Of a stretch of 64,000 nt of DNA, positions 58,478 to 64,000 are shown piece by piece. The stretch spans positions 1 to 64,000 of the forward strand of contig JACJYM010000001.1 in the NCBI GenBank assembly GCA_020636155.1, read 5' to 3'. The stretch comes from Lewinellaceae bacterium. Lineage in GTDB: Bacteria > Bacteroidota > Bacteroidia > Chitinophagales > Saprospiraceae. Under the pieces are notes generated by a model. The model made no database searches and was not told where the DNA came from. It saw only the letters and a program-made list of their open reading frames with translations. How positions within the stretch are numbered: position 1 is the first letter of the stretch; the number at the start of each line of letters is the position of its first letter. Made by a program: the position numbers and the translations under genes.

Positions 58478-58972
58478 TCAAATACTAACAGCCAAAGATA
58501 GTCCAGTTGCTTGCCCCGATAATTTTATTTCAATATTAGGTTTGCGGCTCAAGCCTACGGATTCACCTAACCCACCGTTATAAATATCGATGGCCTTTAA
58601 TATTTTATCTTTAGACACAGAATGTATCATTATCGAACCTAATGAAATACCCAATCCAATTCCTGTTGTAATAAAATTAAATTTTTTACCCCAAATAATA
58701 TTTCCCACACCGTACCCAATTAAAAAACCACCGGCAAATCCGGTAACATTAGACCACGCGACCAGCTTTTTAGATGATTTATAAAGTTTTAAGGATTCCT
58801 CATTTTGAGATAGAACAGTTCTAAATTCAGTATCCGTTAAAATTTTCCCAGAAAGTGACAAATAAAAATATTTCTCCTTTTTATTAATCAAAATTGAGTC
58901 TTTAACAGTTTGCGAATACACACTATTACAGATAAATATGACTGCCGAAAGTAATAGGAATAGATGTTTCAT
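58478..58972 (-). CDS. Small secreted or membrane protein of unknown function
   Basis: 164 residues with signal peptide MKHLFLLLSAVIFICNSVYSQ. A charged segment (ILTDTEFRTVLSQNEESLKLYKSSKK) is followed by two Gly-rich hydrophobic stretches (GFAGGFLIGYGVGNIIWG, ITTGIGLGISLGSIMI), which look like a glycine-zipper membrane pair. I do not recognise the family. It sits next to the minisatellite and CRISPR region, with 138 bases to the convergent glycosyltransferase gene. Confidence 0.65.
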   Translation of the reverse strand: MKHLFLLLSAVIFICNSVYSQTVKDSILINKKEKYFYLSLSGKILTDTEFRTVLSQNEESLKLYKSSKKLVAWSNVTGFAGGFLIGYGVGNIIWGKKFNFITTGIGLGISLGSIMIHSVSKDKILKAIDIYNGGLGESVGLSRKPNIEIKLSGQATGLSLAVSI

Positions 58973-59130
58973 TTATAAAATTTATTGATGTAAATATAGT
59001 CATATTTTAATTTTGCACGCATTGATTAAAATTCTTATTAGATCAAAATTTTAGTACCTATACAAGGTGTTAATATATTAATGCCTTTTTTCAATTGAGC
59101 GAAGAATTCTGTATGTCTAAATGAAATTCT
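58973..59130. other. Non-coding flank of the minisatellite
   Basis: AT-rich sequence between the small secreted protein and the first repeat unit. I see no conserved ORF, RNA gene or terminator in it. Confidence 0.5.
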
Positions 59131-60175
59131 TCTTGCCTCGACGCGGAGGTCTCGGTTCAGGACTAAAAATGTCCCTGAATCAGTATTTATCGCTTTCTTA
59201 TTTTCCAATTTAAAACACCAATCGAGATTTACTCTTGCCTCGACACGGAGGTCTCGGTTCAGGACTAAAAATGTCCCTGGATCAGTATTTATCGCTTTCT
59301 TATTTTCCAATTTAAAACACCAATCGAGTTTTACGCTTGCCTCGATACGGAGGTCTCGGTTCAGGACTAAAAATGTCCGTTGTGCAGTATTTATCGCTTT
59401 CTTATTTTCCAATTTAAAACACCAATCGAGTTTTACGCTTGCCTCGACACGGAGGTCTCGGTTCAGGACTAAAAATGTCCGTTGTGCAGTATTTATCGCT
59501 TTCTTATTTTCCAATTTAAAACACCAATCGAGTTTTACGCTTGCCTCGACACGGAGGTCTCGGTTCAGGACTAAAAATGTCCACGAAGAAGTATTTACGG
59601 CTTTCCTATTTTTCTCATTCAATAACACCAATCGAGTTTTACGCTTGCCTCGACACGGAGGTCTCGGTTCAGGACTAAAAATGTCCGTTGTGCAGTATTT
59701 ACGGCTTTCCTATTTTTCTCATTCAAAAACACCAATCGAGATTTACTCTTGCCTCGACACGGAGGTCTCGGTTCAGGACTAAAAATGTCCCTGGATCAGT
59801 ATTTATCGCTTTCTTATTTTCCAATTTAAAACACCAATCGAGTTTTACGCTTGCCTCGACATGGAGGTCTCGGTTCAGGACTAAAAATGTCCGTTGTGCA
59901 GTATTTATCGCTTTCTTATTTTCCAATTTAAAACACCAATCGAGTTTTACGCTTGCCTCGACACGGAGGTCTCGGTTCAGGACTAAAAATGTCCGTTGTG
60001 CAGTATTTATCGCTTTCTTATTTTCCAATTTAAAACACCAATCGAGATTTACTCTTGCCTCGACACGGAGGTCTCGGTTCAGGACTAAAAATGTCCACGA
60101 AGAAGTATTTACGGCTTTCCTATTTTTCTCATTCAAAAACACCAATCGAGATTTACTCTTGCCTCGACACGGAGG
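59131..60175. repeat. Minisatellite, about 11 copies of a 102/104-bp unit
   Basis: The conserved core GCCTCGACACGGAGGTCTCG begins at 59135, 59237, 59339, 59441, 59543, 59647, 59751, 59853, 59955, 60057 and 60161. Spacings are 102 except three of 104. After the core, each unit carries one of three variable words (CTGGATCA or CTGAATCA, GTTGTGCA, ACGAAGAA) and one of two tails (CCAATTTAAAACACC or CTCATTCAAAA-ACACC). Open frames occur on both strands because the unit has few stops. That, together with the mixed 102/104 lengths (104 is not a multiple of 3), argues against coding. Confidence 0.9.
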
Positions 60176-60316
60176 GATAAAATCGTTAGGACATTGGTTC
60201 ATCCTTCTTTCGAGAAGTGTTTCAAATTCAAAACACTAATCGAGATTTACTCTTGGACATTGTTTATCGGTCTCGGTTCTGTCCGTATAAGAAGTATTTA
60301 CGGGTTCCTATTTTTT
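60176..60316. other. Degenerate junction between minisatellite and CRISPR array
   Basis: Fragments of the minisatellite (CACTAATCGAGATTTACTCTTG, in parts; CGGTCTCGGTTC; AAGAAGTATTTACGGG) are scattered and rejoined here, ending in a CRISPR-repeat piece. No gene or leader-like element can be defined. Confidence 0.55.
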
Positions 60317-60509
60317 GCTTTCAAATTGTTATCTTACATCGGTGTTTCACGAGTCTTAAAATCAGATAGCATGACTACTTTAGGTTGTAGTTGCTTTTCA
60401 AATTGTATCTAACACCATCGAATATTGGTCACAGTGGTATGGAGGTCTTTCATGACTAAAATGTCATTGTTGTGAATTGCTTTCAAATTGTTATCTTACA
60501 TCGGTGTCA

Positions 60510-60545
60510 CAATGACAGCCTCGACACGGAGGTCTTACTTCAGGA
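60510..60545 (+). repeat. Minisatellite fragment inside the CRISPR array
   Basis: Between two A-type repeats (starting 60469 and 60560) the spacer position contains GCCTCGACACGGAGGTCTT and then CAGGACTAAAAA, the core of the neighbouring minisatellite. The interval is about 91 bases, longer than a normal unit. Confidence 0.7.
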
Positions 60546-63368
60546 CTAAAAAATCAGCAGTTGTGAATTGCTTTCAAATTGTTATCTTACATCGGTATTT
60601 CCCATGTTGTGAATTGCTTTCATCAATTGTTATTTAGACTGGAATATTGCCAACATCATACGTTGTGAATTGAACTCAAATCATATAATTTTGAATTGCT
60701 CATCATCAATCAAGTTTTTGAATTGCTTTCAAATTGTTATCTTACATCGGTGTTTCACAATCAATCAGGAATTGCTTTGACGTCAGCGACCAGATTTGGT
60801 TGCTTTCAAATTGTCTTAAAATTGTGAATTGCTTTCAAATTGCTTTGCAAATCAATCAAGTAATTTTTAGAACGTCTGTTATCTCATTGTGAATTGCTTT
60901 CAAATCAATCATTATTTCAGACTTACATTACGGTTGTCTTGTGGTGCTTTCAAATCAATCAAGTAATTTTAGACTGACGTCAACGTCTTTCAAATTTGTT
61001 ATGTGGTGCTTTCTTTCAAATCAATCAAGTAATTTTAGACTGACGTCAAGTTTGTAAGATCGATGCCCTGAGATCCTCAGTTGTGAATTGCTTTCAAATC
61101 AATCAAGTAATTTTAGACTGACGTCCCAAGTTCTTTTCAATAAGGTAGTTTGTGCTAGCAAGTAATTTTGACTGACGTCATGTTGTGAATTGCTTTCAAA
61201 TCAATCAAGTAATTTTAGACTGTCGAGCGTCGTCAATGCATGTTGGTTTTCTTGTCAATCAAGTAATTTTAGACTGTTGTGAATTGCTTTCAAATCAAGT
61301 TGTGGTGCTTTCAAATCAATAATTTTAGACTGAATCACAGTTGAAATCAGGAAGCAATATTCATTATGTTGTGAATTGCTTTCAAATCAATCAAGTAATT
61401 TTAGACTGACGTCACAACGTTCTGAAGTTCCAGCCTTTGAGCAGAGTTGTGAATTGCTTTCAAATCAATCATCTTAATCGGTGTTTTAGACTGACGTCGA
61501 TCGTTGTGGTTAACAAGTAATTTTAGCAAGTTGTGGTGCTTTCAAATCAATCAAGTAATTTTAGACTGACGTGTTGTGAATTGCTTGTCAAATCAAATCA
61601 ATCAAGTAATTTTAGACTGACGTCAGCCCTTAATATCGTGCTGGTGCTTGCGTTCTGTGCTCATAAATCAATGGTTGTGAATTGCTTTCAAATCAATCAT
61701 GGTAATTTTAGACTGACGTCAATCAAGTATTTAGAGGACTGATAGAGCACTTTCCCGTTGTTGTGAATTGCTTTCAAATCAATCAAGTAATTTTAGACTG
61801 ACGTCAGAAACATTGAGGTTATTGCACGAATTGGGTTGTGAATTGCTTTCAAATCAATCAAGTAATTTTAGACTGACGTCAGGTTTGATCAATTGCGGGC
61901 CACGGATAACTGTTGTGAATTGCTTTCAAATCAATCAAGTAATTTTAGACTGACGTGCATCAGAAGTTGGAATTGCAGCTTCCCATTACTGTTGTGAATT
62001 GCTTTCAAATCAATCAAGTAATTTTAGACTGACGTCAATCAAATATTTTCTGACGTCTCCTTCGTTGCGCGATATAGTTGTGAATTGCTTTCAAATCAAT
62101 CAAGTAATTTTAGACTGACGTCACTTTCGTTCTGCGGTTTCAAATGCTTTTAAGTTGTGAATTGCTTTCAAATCAATCAAGTAATTTTAGACTGACGTCA
62201 GTTGGAATCAATCAAAAGGCACTCATCGGTTGTGTTGTGAATTTCAAATCAATCAAGTAATTTTAGACTGACGTCTGTCTAAGTTTCTGGAAAGGCCATC
62301 TTATAAGTTGTGAATTGCTTTCAAATCAATCAAGTAATTTTAGACTGACGTCTAAGCATCCAGGTTGTTGTTGGGAATTTTCAAAAATCAAAAGATAAGT
62401 GTTGTGAATTGCTTTCAAATCAATCAAGTAATTTTAGACTGACGTTGTTGAAAGTTCAACAAATGTTGTGGTTGCTTTCAAAATCAAATCAATCAAGTAA
62501 TTTTAGACTGACGTTTTCTGATTAAAGGAAACTGTTGTGTTGTGAATTGCTTTCAAATCAATCAAGTAATTTTTAGACTGACGTCAAAAATAGGATCATT
62601 ACTATAAATTAACGGTTGTGAATTGCTTTCAAATCAATCAAGTAATTTTAGACTGACGTCTTGTGGGCTTGTTGTGCTTTCAAATCAATTCAGATTTAGT
62701 TGTGAATTGCTTTCAAATCAATCAAGTAATTTTAGACTGACGTCAATGAGTATGACTACCATTGCTTTCAAATTGTTGTGAATTGCTTTCAAATCAATCA
62801 AGTAATTTTAGACTGACGTCAAACGGAACTCTGTACGGGCAAATGACGTTGTGAATTGCTTTCAAATCAATCAAGTAATTTTAGACTGACGTCTCACTTT
62901 TGATCAAGGGCAAACCGATGGCATAGTTGTTTGAATTGCTTTCAAATCAATCAAGTAATTTTCAAATGACTGACGTAATCTCTTCAGCAGGCAATGGCCA
63001 TTGTTGTTGTGAATTGCTTTCAAATTGTTATTTAGTAATGGCTTTCAAAACAAGATAAATCTGTTGTGAATTGCTTTCAAATTGTTATCTTACATCGGTG
63101 TTTCACAAGAATTGCTTGTTTCAATCAAGTAATGTTGACTTTCTTTCAAATCAAGCAATTTTAGACTGATTTTTGCAGAATTGCCAACCAATTATGTTTC
63201 AAATTGTTATCTTACATCGGTGTTTCACAACTGATCCTACAATCGCATCGACTGAGCGGGTTGTGAATTGCTTTCAAATTGTACCTTTTATCTTAATGAG
63301 TAGCGCCATCGGTGAATTGCTTTCAAATCAATCATGAATTTTAGACTGACGTCGCAGTGTTTGATCTT

Positions 63369-63569
63369 GTTGTGAATTGCTTTCAAATTGTTATCTTACA
63401 TCGGTGTTTCACAAGCTAAACCATATTCTTTAATCATTATTTGATGTTGTGAATTGCTTTCAAATTGTTATCTTACATCGGTGTTTCACAAGATCAGCAA
63501 CTCCTTTGCCAAATGATTCTCCGTTGTGAATTGCTTTCAAATTGTTATCTTACATCGGTGTTTCACAAG
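63369..63569 (+). repeat. Regular A-type repeat-spacer block at the cas2 end
   Basis: Three intact A repeats begin at 63369, 63446 and 63523, spaced exactly 77 bases. Each is followed by a distinct AT-rich spacer, and the last by non-repeat DNA leading to cas2. It is the best-preserved part of the array and defines repeat A. Confidence 0.85.
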
Positions 63570-63622
63570 AGCACCGCTGTAAGATATTGTAAATCAGATA
63601 CTTAATACCTCGACTAGAATTA

Positions 63623-63967
63623 CTAAAAAAACGATAACTGACGAGGTGTCTCCTGGTTTTTTTCAGGTTTAGTGCCGTAGAAGGTGATAATTTTACCAAA
63701 TTGAGCATCGGTAAAATGCATAAAACTGACCTTTCCGCTAGGTGGCATGTGTTTTTTAAGTCTCTCAATATGCACCCACATGTTCTCCCGACTAGGACAA
63801 TGTCTGACATAAATTGAAAATTGGAAAAGATGAAATCCTGCATCCAAGAGGACTTTCCGGAATTTTGTGGCTTCGTGCCGATCTTTTTTGGTTTCCGTAG
63901 GCAGATCAAAAGCAGCAAGTATCCACATAATCTGATATTTATTATACCTGCTCTGACTCGTGTTCAT
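63623..63967 (-). CDS. cas2: CRISPR-associated endonuclease Cas2 (type II-C-like)
   Basis: 114 residues. The ferredoxin-like fold begins MWILAAFDLPTETKKDRHEA with the conserved D21, continues FRKVLLDAGFHLFQFSIYVRHC and the basic MWVHIERLKKHMP, and ends near FGTKPEKNQ. Cas2 joins Cas1 in the integrase that adds new spacers. Its ATG overlaps the stop of the upstream frame (TAATG), as in cas1-cas2 pairs, and the array lies 53 bases downstream. Shadow frames over the same bases are not separate genes. Confidence 0.92.
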   Translation of the reverse strand: MNTSQSRYNKYQIMWILAAFDLPTETKKDRHEATKFRKVLLDAGFHLFQFSIYVRHCPSRENMWVHIERLKKHMPPSGKVSFMHFTDAQFGKIITFYGTKPEKNQETPRQLSFF

Positions 63968-64000
63968 TACATGGGTATTAGTGGAAAAATAATTTTGCGC
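63967..64000 (-). CDS. cas1: Probable 3' end of cas1 (cut by window edge)
   Basis: On the minus strand the last visible codons read RKIIFPLIPM and end in TAA, whose final A is the first base of the cas2 ATG. The overlap and position are those of cas1 in type II loci. Only about 10 residues are in the window, so the name rests on context. Confidence 0.5.
   Translation of the reverse strand, partial: RKIIFPLIPM

Larger units (their letters stand above)
60317..63569 (+). CRISPR. CRISPR array, type II-C-like, with two repeat families
   Basis: Direct repeats start GTTGTGAATTGCTTTCAAAT, typical of Bacteroidota type II-C. Family A (46-47 nt) continues with TATCTTAC and ends GTTTCACAA, which mirrors the TTGTGAA near its 5' end. 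Family B (46 nt) shares the first 20 bases, then has TAATTTTAG and ends ACTGACGTC. Family B fills about 60.94-62.98 kb; A is found at both ends. Clean periods are 75-80 bases (for example starts 61760, 61835, 61912, 61991; and 63369, 63446, 63523 at exactly 77), giving spacers near 30. Many units are truncated, fused or carry inserted repeat pieces (periods from 57 to 94). Repeat orientation suggests crRNA transcription rightward, convergent with cas2. Confidence 0.85.

Noticed and set aside
59038..59631. 197-residue open frame on the minus strand across the minisatellite
   Set aside because: It is built from 34-residue repeats that follow from the 102-bp unit. Other frames over the same tract, including the opposite strand, are equally open, and the 104-bp units shift the frame. 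No start signal or conserved domain.
59688..60239. 183-residue plus-strand and 159-residue minus-strand frames in the minisatellite
   Set aside because: Same reasoning: repeat-derived open frames on both strands at once, not genes.
61533..61953. Short plus-strand frames in the CRISPR array
   Set aside because: They translate the repeats (NQSSNFRLT and similar) and spacers; no coding evidence.
63550..63918. 122-residue minus-strand frame at the cas2 locus
   Set aside because: It is a shadow of cas2 in another frame; cas2 has the conserved motifs.

Overview
The window looks like a chromosomal stretch of a low-GC Bacteroidota bacterium, probably Saprospiria/Chitinophagia-like. The placement is inferred from gene content, not from a marker-gene search. 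The evidence is: type IX secretion and gliding genes (gldD, gldE, gldJ, porP/sprF-like, porU, porV), T9SS C-terminal sorting domains, many TAnnTTTG promoter elements without clear Shine-Dalgarno sites, frequent TTG/GTG starts, and ECF sigma/FecR-type regulation.

Layout. 0.1-2.7 kb: tRNA-Glu, a CDF metal exporter, a HAD phosphatase and a VIT-family transporter. 2.7-5.2 kb: ssb-gldE-gldD operon on the minus strand. 5.4-9.1 kb: an iron-related outer-membrane unit (beta-barrel, imelysin lipoprotein, di-heme DUF1111 lipoprotein) with a Fur-like inverted repeat. 9.4-16.8 kb: DUF2853 protein, a long TPR protein with its outer-membrane barrel partner, an ECF sigma/FecR pair and a small TonB-C protein. 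17-24.8 kb: Dna2-like nuclease-helicase, DEAD-box helicase, BamA/TamA-like protein, alanine dehydrogenase. 24.9-29.3 kb: two divergent T9SS cargo proteins. 29.6-33.7 kb: RicT-like PSP1 protein, lpdA, murF. 33.9-41.9 kb: gldJ, a PorP/SprF protein, porU, porV. 42-45 kb: LytTR regulator, a candidate small RNA, groES-groEL. 45-58 kb: a DEGS-like sphingolipid desaturase, pcm, phosphohexomutase, GNAT, EEP-like protein, lamin-tail protein, pnp-rpsO, cryptochrome DASH, and a lipoprotein-SCO-cytochrome c-glycosyltransferase operon.

58.5-64 kb is the accessory end: a small unknown secreted protein, about eleven copies of a 102/104-bp minisatellite, then a roughly 3.2-kb CRISPR region that leads to cas2 and the last codons of a probable cas1. 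The arrangement fits a type II-C locus whose cas9 lies beyond the right edge. The CRISPR region is unusual. It carries two repeat families that share the first 20 bases and differ in the 3' half. It is also full of truncated, inserted and chimeric units, including pieces of the neighbouring minisatellite. Either the array is really mosaic or the assembly consensus is damaged there, and raw reads would decide.

Many housekeeping transcription units end in clear hairpin terminators, several bidirectional between convergent genes. Functional themes are metal and iron handling, T9SS secretion with its cargo, protein folding and repair, RNA turnover, envelope lipid modification and phage defence.
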